From the NCBI RefSeq assembly GCF_900107605.1, contig NZ_FNQJ01000033.1, positions 1 to 37,572 on the forward strand: 37,572 bases of DNA, read 5' to 3'. Below, in pieces: positions 1-8,500 of the stretch. A model generated the notes under the pieces. The model ran no database searches. It saw only the letters and a list, made by a program, of their open reading frames with translations, and had not been told where the DNA came from. The position numbers and the translations under genes are program-made. The stretch is from Acidovorax soli (GTDB lineage Bacteria; Pseudomonadota; Gammaproteobacteria; Burkholderiales; Burkholderiaceae_C). The first letter of the stretch is position 1. Every line of letters begins with the position of its first letter.

Positions 1-81
1 AAGATTGGCGTGCAGGCCAAGCGCAAGCGTGCGGGGTGGAATCTGGGCTATCTGGAGCGCGTCTTGGGTATCACTATTTAG
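1..81 (+). CDS. C-terminal end of an unidentified gene (cut by window edge)
   Basis: Frame 1 is open from the left edge to a TAG at 79-81, giving 26 residues that end in ...GYLERVLGITI. The segment is basic (KRKR) with a Trp and Tyr. It is too short to assign to a family. The reading frame may be a real gene end or chance; no start is visible. Confidence 0.35.
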   Translation, partial: KIGVQAKRKRAGWNLGYLERVLGITI

Positions 82-146
82 ATGCGATTGCCCTGTGCTT
101 TATGGACAAGCGCCAGGGGCCAAAAATCACCTGAATCCTGCCGGCA

Positions 147-284
147 TCACCCCCGGCGCTTGAGCACCACCGTGATCTGCCCATTGGTCTCGATGGTGGC
201 GCGCTCCACCTCGTGCGCGTCCAGGCAACCACCCGCGCGCAGCACAAACTCCCACCACGGCACGCTCATCGCGAACATCGGCAT
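147..284 (-). pseudogene. DUF421 (YetF/YcaP-like) membrane protein remnant, ends fused by internal deletion
   Basis: The minus-strand frame begins with [17 protein letters not shown], the typical start of DUF421 membrane proteins, just before their first membrane helix. It then jumps directly to [18 protein letters not shown] and ITVVLKRRG, which looks like the family's extreme C-terminus (...EVERA..E.DG.I.V..). A normal family member is about 150-230 residues; here about 45 remain and all membrane helices are gone. Seen: both ends in one frame. Inferred: a deletion between them. A short intact gene of another family is possible but less likely. Confidence 0.6.
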
Positions 285-369
285 CTCCCTGGCATGCGGC
301 GGCGGCTGCCGCGCTGGCTGCAGTCTACGTTCAATAATCGACCTGTTTTCTTGCCCGCACAGCAACGCC

Positions 370-783
370 ATGCCCCAGCCCTCGACCCCCTTGCCATGCC
401 CCTGTGGCGCCCTGTCGCCCCGGCGCACCCCGCTGGCCTATGCCGACTGCTGCGGCCGCTATGTGGAGCATTTCGATGCCACGCCCGCGCCCGACGCCGA
501 GCGGCTGATGCGCTCGCGCTACAGCGCCTTCGTGCGGGAGCGGGGCGACTACCTGCTGGCCACCTGGCACGCCAGCCAGCGCCCGGCCACGCTCGCGTTC
601 GAGCCCGGGGCGCACTGGCTGGGCCTGGAGGTGCGCAGCCATCGCGTGCTGGATGCCGACCACGCCGAGGTCGAGTTTGTGGCCCGCTACCGCGTGGCCG
701 GGCGCGCCGTGCGCCTGCATGAAAAGAGCCGTTTCGTGCGCGAAACCGGGCGCTGGTACTACGTGGATGGCGACAGCCGCTGA
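370..783 (+). CDS. YchJ family protein (UPF0225, SEC-C-like metal-binding)
   Basis: This 137-residue protein matches the YchJ family in length and layout. A Cys-rich N-terminus (PCPCG near residues 9-13 and DCCGRY near 29-34) resembles a zinc-binding SEC-C half motif. It is followed by the [12 protein letters not shown] segment and a compact NTF2-like domain ending in [12 protein letters not shown] residues. Start ATG 370 is chosen because the family begins just before the CPCG motif; the frame is open further upstream but without family similarity. The cellular role of YchJ proteins is not established. It lies 49 bp ahead of the HAD phosphatase on the same strand. Confidence 0.85.
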   Translation: MPQPSTPLPCPCGALSPRRTPLAYADCCGRYVEHFDATPAPDAERLMRSRYSAFVRERGDYLLATWHASQRPATLAFEPGAHWLGLEVRSHRVLDADHAEVEFVARYRVAGRAVRLHEKSRFVRETGRWYYVDGDSR

Positions 784-848
784 TTTCCAACCAAAATGGC
801 CTGAAACCACTATCAGTAAAGCGCCTGAAACGATGAAATTTGAAGCGA
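784..848 (+). repeat. Candidate copy (divergent) of a dispersed Comamonadaceae-type repeat
   Basis: The gap before the HAD gene is less GC-rich than its surroundings and carries TAAAGCGCCTG followed by ATGAAATTTGAAGC. The same order of elements (AAGCGC..., then CTATNAAAA, sometimes TGAAGC) is seen at 8090-8165, 10845-10880, 19121-19174, 24454-24502 and 30970-31030. The start codon of the HAD gene lies inside the copy. This is a divergent copy, so the assignment is tentative. Confidence 0.35.
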
Positions 849-1543
849 TCCTGTTCGACTGCGATGGTGTGCTGGTGGACAGCGAACCCATCACCAACGG
901 CGTGCTCTGCACCATGCTCAACGAGGCCGGCTGGGCCATCAGCCCCGCAGAGTGCATGCGGGTTTTCATCGGCAAGACGGTGCGCAGCGAGGCCGCGCGC
1001 ATAGCGGCGCACACCGGCCGCCCGCTCACCGACGCCTGGATGGCCGCGTTCTACGCGCGCCGCAACGCCCGGCTGGAGGCCGAGCTGCAGGCCATCGAAG
1101 GCGCGGTGGAGGCGGTGCGCGCCGTCCATGCGCGGCTGCAGGGGCGCATCGCCTGCGCCTCGGGGGCTGATCGCTTCAAGGTCGAGATGCAGCTGGACAA
1201 GGTGGGCCTGGCGCCGTATTTTGCCGGCCGCATCTTCAGCGGCCACGAAATGCCGGCCACCAAGCCCGCACCCGACGTGTACCTGGCAGCGGCCGCCGCC
1301 GTGGGCGTGCCGCCCGCGCGCTGTCTGGTGGTCGAAGACACGGTGACCGGCGTCGCTGCCGGCGTGGCCGCGGGCGCCACGGTGGTGGGCTACAGCCCGT
1401 CGCCCGTGGGCCATGGCTCGCCCGCGGCGCTGCGCGCGGCCGGCGCCGTGCATGTGATGGCCGACATGGGCGAGCTGCCGGCGCTGCTGGACGGGGGCAC
1501 CTTGCACGGCCTGGCGCAGACGCGGCACACTGGGGCCGCTTGA
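833..1543 (+). CDS. HAD-superfamily phosphatase (beta-phosphoglucomutase/Gph-like)
   Basis: This 236-residue cytoplasmic hydrolase has all four HAD motifs. FDCDGVLVDSEP near residue 8 carries the nucleophile and acid Asp; CASG near residue 111 is motif II; KPAPDVY near residue 144 holds the motif III Lys; and VVEDTVTGVAAG near residue 165 is motif IV. A helical cap follows motif I, as in subfamily I phosphatases such as phosphoglycolate phosphatase and beta-phosphoglucomutase. The substrate cannot be told from sequence. The start ATG lies in repeat-like sequence. The stop codon region overlaps the frame of the next gene, but that gene's real start is downstream. A damaged paralogue sits at 8149-8500. 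Confidence 0.88.
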   Translation: MKFEAILFDCDGVLVDSEPITNGVLCTMLNEAGWAISPAECMRVFIGKTVRSEAARIAAHTGRPLTDAWMAAFYARRNARLEAELQAIEGAVEAVRAVHARLQGRIACASGADRFKVEMQLDKVGLAPYFAGRIFSGHEMPATKPAPDVYLAAAAAVGVPPARCLVVEDTVTGVAAGVAAGATVVGYSPSPVGHGSPAALRAAGAVHVMADMGELPALLDGGTLHGLAQTRHTGAA

Positions 1544-1569
1544 ACGTTTTCACTTCCAAGGAGCATTCC

Positions 1570-2265
1570 ATGCAACGACGCCAATTCCAGACTTCCGGCC
1601 TGGCCGCCCTGGTCCTGCTGGCCACCACGCGGGCGCAGGCGCTGTCGCTCGGTGATCTGAGCAATGCCGACGCCAGCAGCGGCGTCAAGGCCGCGCTGGA
1701 GCAGGGCGCGCTGGCGGCCGTGGGCCTGCTGGGTCAGTCGGGCGGTTTTTTGAACAACCCCAAGGTGCGCATCCCGTTGCCGGGCTACCTGGAGGACGCC
1801 GCCAAACTGATGAAGAAATTCGGCCAGGGCCAGCGCATCGAAGAGCTGGAGACCTCCATCAACCGCGCCGCCGAGGCCGCCGTGCCCTTGGGCAAGGACC
1901 TGCTGGTCGGCGCCGTGCGCAGCATGACGGTGACCGACGCCAAGAACATCCTGACCGGCGGCGACACCTCGGTGACGCAGTTCTTTTCTGAAAAGACCCG
2001 CGCTCCACTGGGCCAGAAGTTCCTGCCCGTGGTCACCCAGGCCACGCAGAAAGTGGGCCTGGCCCAGCAGTACAACGCCTTCGCCGGCAAGGCGGCGGGC
2101 TTTGGGCTGGTGAAGAAGGAAGACGCCACCATAGAGCAGTACGTGACCGGCAAGACGCTGGACGGCCTGTTCCTGGTGATTGGCGAGGAGGAGCAGAAGC
2201 TGCGCCAGAATCCGGCCGCGGCGGGCAGCGCCATCCTGAAGAAGGTGTTTGGGGCGCTGAAGTAG
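1570..2265 (+). CDS. DUF4197 domain-containing exported protein
   Basis: This 231-residue protein starts with a signal peptide (MQRRQFQTSGLAALVLLATT, cleavage near AQA) and then matches the DUF4197 layout: LSLGDLSNADASSGVKAALEQGA, a FLNNPKVRIPLP block and a long helical body ending in ILKKVFGALK. DUF4197 proteins are periplasmic or surface-exposed and of unknown function. ATG 1570 has AAGGAG at 1558-1563, six bases upstream, and is preferred over the upstream ATG at 1540, which lacks a site and would bury the signal peptide. It probably shares a transcript with the HAD gene and perhaps the LysR gene 11 bp downstream. Confidence 0.85.
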   Translation: MQRRQFQTSGLAALVLLATTRAQALSLGDLSNADASSGVKAALEQGALAAVGLLGQSGGFLNNPKVRIPLPGYLEDAAKLMKKFGQGQRIEELETSINRAAEAAVPLGKDLLVGAVRSMTVTDAKNILTGGDTSVTQFFSEKTRAPLGQKFLPVVTQATQKVGLAQQYNAFAGKAAGFGLVKKEDATIEQYVTGKTLDGLFLVIGEEEQKLRQNPAAAGSAILKKVFGALK

Positions 2266-2276
2266 GCCCTGGTTCG

Positions 2277-3164
2277 ATGAATCGCCGCATCGATGCCTAC
2301 AGCCTGCGCCTGTTCGCCGCTGCGGCGCAGGAGGGTTCCATCGTGCGCGCGGCGGCGCGCGAGCACATTGCGCCCTCGGCGCTGAGCCGCCGGTTGGTGG
2401 ATCTGGAACATGCGTTTGGCACCCCGCTGCTGGTGCGCTCCCCCCGTGGCGTGGTGCTGACGGACGCGGGCCAGCTGGTGTTCGGGCGCGGGCTGCAAAT
2501 TGACCGCGAGCTGCAGCAGCTGGCGCGCGAGGTGCAGTCGCTCGGCGGGCGCGTGGCGGGCAATGTGCGCGTGTGGGCCAACATGTCGGCCGTGGTGGGT
2601 TTTCTGCCCGAGCGCCTCCAGGCCCTGCTGGCGCAGTACCCCGATGTGCGGGTGTCGCTGCACGAGCAGGACACGCCCGAGGTGGTGCGCGCCTGTCTGG
2701 ACGACCGCGCTGACGTCGGCCTGGGGGTGCACACCGAGGTGCCGCAGAGCATCGAGCGCTGGCATTTCGCCAGCGACCCGCTGCTGGTGGTGCTGCCGCG
2801 CGGGCATGGGCTGGCGCGCAGGCGGGCTGTGCGCTTTGCCGAGGCCATGGCCTACCCCTTGATCGGCGTGCGCAGCGGCGGCTCGCTGGACCGCTTTGTC
2901 CATGCACAGGCTTTTGCCGCGGGCCAGCCCCTGCAGATGGCGGTGTCGGTCAGCAGTTTTGATGCGGTGTGTCGCATGGTCGAGGCGGGCATGGGCATTG
3001 CGATCATTCCGCACAGCGCCGCGGCCGCCTACGCCGGAAGCCGCCGTTTCGTGCGCCGTCCGCTGGACGAACCCTGGGCTGCGCGCGAGCTGTGCATCTA
3101 CGCGCCGCGCAAGACGCCCCGGCTGCGCTCGGTGCAGGCCGTCATCGAGGCGTGGCGCGGTTGA
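2277..3164 (+). CDS. LysR-family transcriptional regulator
   Basis: This 295-residue regulator has the LysR N-terminal winged HTH (residues about 7-65: LRLFAAAAQEGSIVRAAA...PSALSRRLVDLEHAFGTPLLVR.PRGVVLTDAG). An effector-binding domain of the periplasmic-binding-protein fold follows to the C-terminus. It sits 107 bp upstream of the aconitase-family gene on the same strand and is followed by a Bug binding protein. This is a common arrangement in which the regulator controls the use of an organic acid. The effector is unknown. Full length; nothing unusual. Confidence 0.9.
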   Translation: MNRRIDAYSLRLFAAAAQEGSIVRAAAREHIAPSALSRRLVDLEHAFGTPLLVRSPRGVVLTDAGQLVFGRGLQIDRELQQLAREVQSLGGRVAGNVRVWANMSAVVGFLPERLQALLAQYPDVRVSLHEQDTPEVVRACLDDRADVGLGVHTEVPQSIERWHFASDPLLVVLPRGHGLARRRAVRFAEAMAYPLIGVRSGGSLDRFVHAQAFAAGQPLQMAVSVSSFDAVCRMVEAGMGIAIIPHSAAAAYAGSRRFVRRPLDEPWAARELCIYAPRKTPRLRSVQAVIEAWRG

Positions 3165-3271
3165 TGCCGCCGTGCGCACGGTGAGGGTTTCCTGGGATCA
3201 CGCAAAACGCGCGACCCCCTGTGCCGAAATGGCGCTTGGCAGCGGGGCCTCGGGCTGCCCATCATGCGGCC

Positions 3272-5275
3272 ATGTCCCATGAAGAACCATCGATCCGCCT
3301 GAGCGGCCCCATCCTGTATCTGTGCGCCTCGGCCGAGCGCATGGCGCGCCAGATGGCGGGCGAGCGCCTGTCGCTGGTGGATGCCGGGGCCTTGCGCGAC
3401 GACGTGTCGACCGACGAGATCACGCCGCTGCCCATCCTGACGCACTACGACGACGCGCTGGGCCGCTACCCCTACACCGGCTTCCAGGCCGGCGGCAGCC
3501 TGCCGGTGCGTGCCAACGCCATCCGCGAAGGCGGCTTCAGCGTGGTGGTGGCGGGCAAGCGCTATGGCAAGGGCTCGTCGCGAGAGCACAGCCCCGCAGC
3601 GGAAAAGCTGGCGGGCGTGCGCCTGGTGATCGCCGAGAGCTTTGAGCGCATCTACCGCCAGAATGCCGACAACATTGGTCTGTTCACATCCACCGACTTC
3701 AGCCTCGTCGGGCGCATCGAGCGCGGCGAGGCCATCGCCATCGGGGACCTGGTGCAGGGGCGCGATGCATTGGCGGCCGCCATCTTGAAGAGCGGCGGCC
3801 TGCTGCCATTCGGCCAGCGCTGGATGCGCGACGTGGCGCTGGCACCTGCGCTGGCGGGCGGTGCGCCGCGCACGCTGTTCGAAAAAATCATTGCACGCCA
3901 CGCCCTGCGCACCGAGCTGACCGAGCCGCACCCCGCGCCGGGTGCCGGCGCGTTTGTGCGCGCCGACTGGCGCTTCATCCACGAGTACTACACCGGCATG
4001 GCCGCGCACATGCTGCACGCCACGTTCGGCGAACCGCTGGTGCTGCACGCCCCCGAGTCCGTGGTGGTGTTTGAGGACCACACCTCCTATGTGAAGGAAA
4101 GCCCCGCGCATGTGCGCGCCGGGCTGGTGCCCAATGTGCAGCGCATGGTCGAGGCGCAGCGGGCTTTCGCCGCGCGCTACGGCCTGCGCACGCACCGCAC
4201 GCTGACCGAAGACGAGGCCGCACGCGGTGATGGTGGCCAGAGCGCAGGCATCTCGCACGCCATGGTGGCCGAGCATTACGCGCTGCCCGGGCAGGTGGTG
4301 GTGGGCACCGATTCGCACACGCCGCACAGCGGCGCGCTGGGCTGCGTGGCATTCGGCGTGGGCACGACCGACATGGCCAATGCCTTCGTCACGGGCGCCG
4401 TGCGGCTCACCGTGCCGCAGTCGCTGCAGGTGGTGCTGGACGGTTGCCCGGCGCCCGGCGTCACGGCCAAGGACATCGTGCTGCACCTGCTGGCGCAGCC
4501 CTACATCCGCGAGGGCGGTGGGCTGGGCAAGGTGTTCGAGTTTTGCGGCACGGCCATTGCCCACCTGGCCACCGACGAGCGCGCCACGCTGACCAACATG
4601 GTGGCCGAGATGGGTGGCTTCACCGGCATCGTGGCGCCCGACGCGGAAACCGTGCGCTTCCTGCGTGAGCGGCGGGGCGTTGATTTTGTGATAGAGCCCT
4701 GGATGCACAGCGATGCGGGCGCGCTGCATGTCCATGCTCTGCACATCGACTGCGCCGCCGTGCCGCCCATGGTGGCGGCCCCGGGCGACCCCGGCAACGG
4801 CCTGCCGCTGGCCAGCCTGCGAGCGCGTGTGCGCATCGACATTGCCTACGGCGGCTCGTGCACCGCCGGCAAGCGCGAGGATTTCGTGCATTACCACGCC
4901 GTGCTGCGCTGGGCCGCCGACCGCGGACTGAAGGTGGCGCCGGGAGTGGAGCTGTTCCTGCAGTTTGGCACCACGGCGGTGCGCGACCATTGCATCGCCG
5001 CGGGCTACATGGATGCTTTCGAGAAGGTCGGTGCGCGCATGCTGCAGCCCTCCTGCGGCGCCTGCGGCAACTGCGGGCCGGGGGGCTCGGTGCGCAAGGA
5101 GCAGGTGACGGTGAGCGCCATCAACCGCAACTTCCCCGGCCGTGGCGGCCCGGGCCAGGTGTGGCTGGCCAGCCCGCCCACGGTGGCCGCCAGCGCCATC
5201 GCCGGTGAGCTGCTGTCCTTTGCCGAACTGCAGAGCCGCTACGGGGCGGGCATTGCTGGCACCGTGAACGCATGA
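3272..5275 (+). CDS. Aconitase/isopropylmalate-dehydratase-family hydratase, swivel domain fused at N-terminus
   Basis: A single 667-residue chain joins a LeuD-like swivel domain (residues about 40-190, with YGKGSSREH at 98-106 and ESFERIYRQNADNIG) to a LeuC/aconitase catalytic domain (about 230-660). Visible active-site features are GTDSHTPHSGALGC with Cys358, the PSCGAC block with Cys595 and Cys598 as the remaining [4Fe-4S] ligands, and NRNFPGRGG for substrate binding. Domain order is swivel first, the reverse of AcnA and of a LeuC-LeuD fusion. Expected reaction: hydration/dehydration isomerisation of a tri- or dicarboxylic 2- or 3-hydroxy acid. The neighbouring LysR, Bug protein and dehydrogenase remnant suggest uptake and catabolism of an imported carboxylate; the substrate is inferred only. 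Confidence 0.88.
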   Translation: MSHEEPSIRLSGPILYLCASAERMARQMAGERLSLVDAGALRDDVSTDEITPLPILTHYDDALGRYPYTGFQAGGSLPVRANAIREGGFSVVVAGKRYGKGSSREHSPAAEKLAGVRLVIAESFERIYRQNADNIGLFTSTDFSLVGRIERGEAIAIGDLVQGRDALAAAILKSGGLLPFGQRWMRDVALAPALAGGAPRTLFEKIIARHALRTELTEPHPAPGAGAFVRADWRFIHEYYTGMAAHMLHATFGEPLVLHAPESVVVFEDHTSYVKESPAHVRAGLVPNVQRMVEAQRAFAARYGLRTHRTLTEDEAARGDGGQSAGISHAMVAEHYALPGQVVVGTDSHTPHSGALGCVAFGVGTTDMANAFVTGAVRLTVPQSLQVVLDGCPAPGVTAKDIVLHLLAQPYIREGGGLGKVFEFCGTAIAHLATDERATLTNMVAEMGGFTGIVAPDAETVRFLRERRGVDFVIEPWMHSDAGALHVHALHIDCAAVPPMVAAPGDPGNGLPLASLRARVRIDIAYGGSCTAGKREDFVHYHAVLRWAADRGLKVAPGVELFLQFGTTAVRDHCIAAGYMDAFEKVGARMLQPSCGACGNCGPGGSVRKEQVTVSAINRNFPGRGGPGQVWLASPPTVAASAIAGELLSFAELQSRYGAGIAGTVNA

Positions 5276-5301
5276 ATTCCTTATAACGACAGGAGACAAC
5301 G

Positions 5302-6273
5302 ATGAACGCATTGATTCTTCAGGGCCGGCGGGCCGTCCTGGCCGCCGCGCTGGCGGCAGCCATGCCCTGGGCGCAGGCCCAGTCCGACAAGCCCGTGCGC
5401 CTGATCGTGCCGCTGACCACGGGCTCCACCGTGGATACGCTGGCGCGGGCGCTGGGCCAGCCCCTGGCGCGGGCACTTGGCCAGCCCGTGGTGGTGGACA
5501 ACCTCGTGGGTGCCGGCGGCGTGTCGGGAACCACCCAGCTGGTGCGTGCGCCCAAGGACGGCAACACGCTGGCGCTGGTGTCGTCCAACCACGTTATCAA
5601 CCCGGCGATCTACAAGACGATGCCCTTCGATTCGCTCAAGGACATCACGCCGATCACAGTGGTCGGCACAGTCCCTCTGGTGCTGGTGGCAACGAACACC
5701 CTGCCCGTCAAAAACCTGCGGGAGCTGGTGGCCTACGCCAAGACCCATCCGGGGCAGGTGGACTATGGTTCGGCGGGCAATGGCAGCGTGCTGCACCTGG
5801 CGGCCGAATTGCTGAAAAGCGAAGGCGGCATCTTCCTGACCCACATACCCTACCGCGGCACCGGGCCGCTGACAACCGACCTGATCGGCGGGCAGATCCA
5901 GCTGGCCTTTCTGTCGGTCACGGCGGCGGCGCCGCATGTCAAGGCCGGCAAGCTGCGGGCGCTGGGCGTGTCCACCACGCAGCGCTCCACGGTGCTGCCC
6001 GATGTGCCCACGCTGGCCGAGTCGGGCTTGCCGAACTACAGCTTCGATGCCTGGCTGGCGCTGATCGGGCCGGCGGGGCTGTCCAAGCCCCTGGTGCAAA
6101 AGCTCTACCAGGATGTGCGCACCACGCTGGCGCTGAAAGAGGTGCAGGACATTCTGGCCGCCCAGGGCATTGCACCCGTGGATATGTCGCCGGAAAAGAC
6201 CGAGCCATTCTTCAAGACCGAACTGGCCAAGCACGGTGCCCTGGTGCAAAAGGCCGGTGCAGTGAAAGACTGA
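5302..6273 (+). CDS. Bug-type tripartite tricarboxylate transporter substrate-binding protein
   Basis: This is a 323-residue periplasmic solute receptor. The signal peptide runs to about residue 26 (cleavage AQA/QS). Family motifs are VRLIVPLTTGSTVDTLAR, VVVDNLVGAGG, YGSAGNGSVLHLAAE and the IPYRGTGP loop near residue 185. Bug proteins bind carboxylates and either serve a TctAB permease or act as sensors; no tctA/tctB genes lie in the window. ATG 5302 has AGGAGA at 5291-5296. It follows the aconitase gene by 26 bp, so co-transcription and a shared carboxylate substrate are likely. Confidence 0.92.
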   Translation: MNALILQGRRAVLAAALAAAMPWAQAQSDKPVRLIVPLTTGSTVDTLARALGQPLARALGQPVVVDNLVGAGGVSGTTQLVRAPKDGNTLALVSSNHVINPAIYKTMPFDSLKDITPITVVGTVPLVLVATNTLPVKNLRELVAYAKTHPGQVDYGSAGNGSVLHLAAELLKSEGGIFLTHIPYRGTGPLTTDLIGGQIQLAFLSVTAAAPHVKAGKLRALGVSTTQRSTVLPDVPTLAESGLPNYSFDAWLALIGPAGLSKPLVQKLYQDVRTTLALKEVQDILAAQGIAPVDMSPEKTEPFFKTELAKHGALVQKAGAVKD

Positions 6274-6275
6274 GC

Positions 6276-6412
6276 GTGGCACGCATCGCGTTGCTGCCCG
6301 CAGAAGGCATCGGCCCCGAGGTGATGGCCGGTTTGCGGACGCCGTGCTGTTCGGCGCGGTGGGCGATCCGCGCCCCAACCACCTGCCGCGCGCGGCCGGG
6401 GTGGAGTGCTGA
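6276..6412 (+). pseudogene. Isopropylmalate/isocitrate dehydrogenase-like remnant
   Basis: Right after the Bug gene, a GTG frame reads VARIALLPAEGIGPEVMAG, the N-terminus of the LeuB/Icd/tartrate dehydrogenase family (normally ...GDGIGPEV...). In the next frame it continues as ADAVLFGAVGDPRPNHLPRAAG to a TGA at 6410-6412, matching the ADAVLLGAVG.P segment that lies some 60 residues further on in intact enzymes. So about 60 codons are missing, the frame is shifted at the junction and the remaining ~250 residues are absent. The position suggests it was the third enzyme of the carboxylate cluster upstream. Confidence 0.65.
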
Positions 6413-6447
6413 CTGCGTTGGGGGCGCTCTTTTTTGATGCGCCGCGC

Positions 6448-8097
6448 TCACCCCACCTGCCGCTTCTTGCGCGCGCACAGGTCCACCATGCCTGCGAGCG
6501 TGCGCGGGTCGCTGCCGGCCGGGAAGATGCGGTGCTTCTGTATCTTTTGCGTGCCGGTGGTGGGGATCTCGTCGGCAAACCACCACCAGCCCGGCGCCTT
6601 GTAGTAAGCCAGCTCGCGCAGGCAAAAATCCTGCAGGGTGCGCGCCGCGTCGCCGTGCGCCAGGTCCGCCGCCGCAGCGGGGTCGAGCACCACGCAGGCC
6701 AGCACTTCCTCTTCGCGCACGGCATCGGGCACGGCCATCACGGCCGCCTGGTGCACCAGCGGGTGGGTGAGCAAGAGCGCCTCGACCTCGGCGGCGGCAA
6801 TGTTCTCGCCCGAGCGGCGGATGATGTTCTTGCGCCGGTCCATGAAGCGCAGCATGCCGCTGGCGTCGCGGGTGACGATGTCGCCGGTGTGGAACCAGCC
6901 GCCACGCCAGGCGGCCTCGGTGGCCTCGGGGTCGTCCAGGTAGCCGCTGAAGAAGTCCTTGCGCGGCGTGGCGGCGCTGTGGCGCACCCACATTTCGCCG
7001 GGCTGGCCGTCGGCCACCTCGGTGCCTGCTTCGTCCATCACGCAGACTTCCAGTCCGGGCTCGGCGCGGCCAAAGGCGCGCGTGCCCACCTGGCGCGGCG
7101 CGTGGTGGTCGGAGATGACGCGCACGATCTCGGTCATGCCCCACAGCTCGACCAGTGGCAGGCCAAAGCGTTCTTCGAACCGCGCGTGCAGTTGCGGCTC
7201 CACACCGGCGCCGTAGCCAAAGCGCACGCCGTGCGCGCGCTCCAGCGGGCTGGCCGGCTGGGCCAGCAGCATGGGCACGACCACGCCCAGGTAATGCACG
7301 ATGGTGGCGCGGCTCTCGCACACCTCCTGCCACCAGCGCGCGGGCGCAAAGCGGTCGGTCTGCACTTGGCAGCCGCCGGTGAGCAGCATGCAGTAGAACG
7401 ACAGGATGGAGGCGTTCACATGGAACAGCGGTAGCGGGTTGTACAGCCGCTCCTGGCCTTCGCGGATGGCCGCCATGCCGCCCCGGCGCGCATACCAGTC
7501 GCCGGCCGCCAGCTCGTAGCGGTGCGACAGCACGCAGCCCTTGGGCTGGCCGGTGGTGCCCGAGGTGTAGAGGATGCTGGCGGGCGTGTCGGCCTGGGGC
7601 TTTCCGACCTGCGCCGGGCTTGCAGCAGCGGGCAGCGGCGCAGTGCCATCGGGTGTGGAATTGGTCGTAAAAATGGGCGGCTGGTGGCGCGCCTCGGCCA
7701 GCGCGGCCTGCACCGCCGGCAGGCGCGTGGGCAAGGCCATGACCAGGTCCACGCGCGCATGGTCGATCAGGTAGGCCAGCTCGCGCGGGCGGTAGTAGGG
7801 GTTGACTGGCACCACGCACACACCCAGGGTGTTCAGCGCCAGCTTGTGCAGCATGTGCTCGGGCCGGCTCTCCAGAAAAAGGGCGACGCGGTGGCCCAGG
7901 CCGTAGCCGGCGGCGCGGTAGCGCTGCACCAGGCCATGCACCTGCGCGGCGGCTTCGGCATAGCTGATTTCGCGGCCCTGCGGGTCGTAGCTGCGTGCCG
8001 GGTTGGCGGGCACGGCCAGCAGGCTGCGCGGGCCGTAGGCTGCGGTGGCGCGCAAGAAGGCGTCGGCGATGGTGGTGTGGTCGTCGATGGAGATCAT
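6448..8097 (-). CDS. AMP-binding acyl-CoA ligase
   Basis: This 549-residue adenylate-forming enzyme activates a carboxylate as acyl-AMP and then acyl-CoA. The P-loop-like core ILYTSGTTGQPKG is at residues 175-187. The A5-type motif WGMTE, the GWFHTGD motif, the hinge RRKNIIRRSGENI and the C-terminal GTQKIQKHRI segment with the catalytic Lys are all present. The chosen ATG (8095-8097) begins MISIDDHTTI, typical for this subfamily, but the ribosome site is weak. The acyl substrate cannot be inferred. It is convergent with the dehydrogenase remnant and divergent from the HAD pseudogene. Confidence 0.88.
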   Translation of the reverse strand: MISIDDHTTIADAFLRATAAYGPRSLLAVPANPARSYDPQGREISYAEAAAQVHGLVQRYRAAGYGLGHRVALFLESRPEHMLHKLALNTLGVCVVPVNPYYRPRELAYLIDHARVDLVMALPTRLPAVQAALAEARHQPPIFTTNSTPDGTAPLPAAASPAQVGKPQADTPASILYTSGTTGQPKGCVLSHRYELAAGDWYARRGGMAAIREGQERLYNPLPLFHVNASILSFYCMLLTGGCQVQTDRFAPARWWQEVCESRATIVHYLGVVVPMLLAQPASPLERAHGVRFGYGAGVEPQLHARFEERFGLPLVELWGMTEIVRVISDHHAPRQVGTRAFGRAEPGLEVCVMDEAGTEVADGQPGEMWVRHSAATPRKDFFSGYLDDPEATEAAWRGGWFHTGDIVTRDASGMLRFMDRRKNIIRRSGENIAAAEVEALLLTHPLVHQAAVMAVPDAVREEEVLACVVLDPAAAADLAHGDAARTLQDFCLRELAYYKAPGWWWFADEIPTTGTQKIQKHRIFPAGSDPRTLAGMVDLCARKKRQVG

Positions 8098-8165
8098 TTT
8101 TGAGCCCAAAAAGCGATCAATGTCGGCAAATTTTCTGCATTGTATGCTATGAATTTTGAAGCAAT
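8090..8165 (+). repeat. Candidate copy (divergent) of the dispersed repeat
   Basis: An AT-richer stretch lies between the divergent acyl-CoA ligase and the HAD pseudogene. It ends in GCTATGAATTTTGAAGC, nearly identical to the segment at the start of the intact HAD gene (ATGAAATTTGAAGC at 833-846) and to the reverse complement of 19121-19137. Either the repeat or the duplication of the HAD gene explains the likeness. Tentative. Confidence 0.35.
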
Positions 8166-8500
8166 GCTGTTCGGCGGCGACGGCGTGCTCGTCGACAGCA
8201 AGCCCCTCCTGCGCGACATGCTCGAAGAGGCCGGCTGGGCGCTGAGTGCCGAGGGCTGCATGGCGCTCTTTGTGGGCAAGACCGTGCGCAGCGAGTCCGC
8301 CCGCATCGGGCCGCTCCTGACCGACGCCTGGATGGCCGAGTTCCCCGCGCCGCAACGCGGCCATTCAAACTGCGCTGCAGCCCATCGAGGGCGTGCCCGA
8401 GGCAGCGCGCGCCGTGCATGCGCCTCGGGGGCTGACCGCTTCAAGGTCGAGATACAGCTGGTCAAGTTGGGGCTGGCGCCGCACTTCGCGGGCGATCAGC
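8149..8500 (+). pseudogene. Degraded second copy of the HAD phosphatase
   Basis: The frame reads MNFEAMLFGGDGVLVDS, then LLRDMLEEAGWALSAEGCM and VGKTVRSESARI, tracking the intact gene at 833-1543 almost residue for residue. Motif I has changed from FDCDGV to FGGDGV, losing the nucleophilic Asp. The frame then shifts near 8350 (the aligned text RNAAIQTALQPIEG and PEAARAVHA continues in another frame) and returns at CASGADRFKVEIQLVKLGLAPHFAG around 8430-8490. After that, similarity stops, so motifs III and IV are gone. This is a pseudogene by three independent signs: lost nucleophile, two frameshifts, missing C-terminal half. Confidence 0.8.

Noticed and set aside
3098..5476. A 792-codon open frame on the minus strand across the aconitase-family gene
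   Set aside because: It is the mirror of a GC-rich gene with strong third-position bias; the translation is low-complexity and His/Ala/Arg-rich, with no domain. The plus-strand gene has all catalytic motifs.
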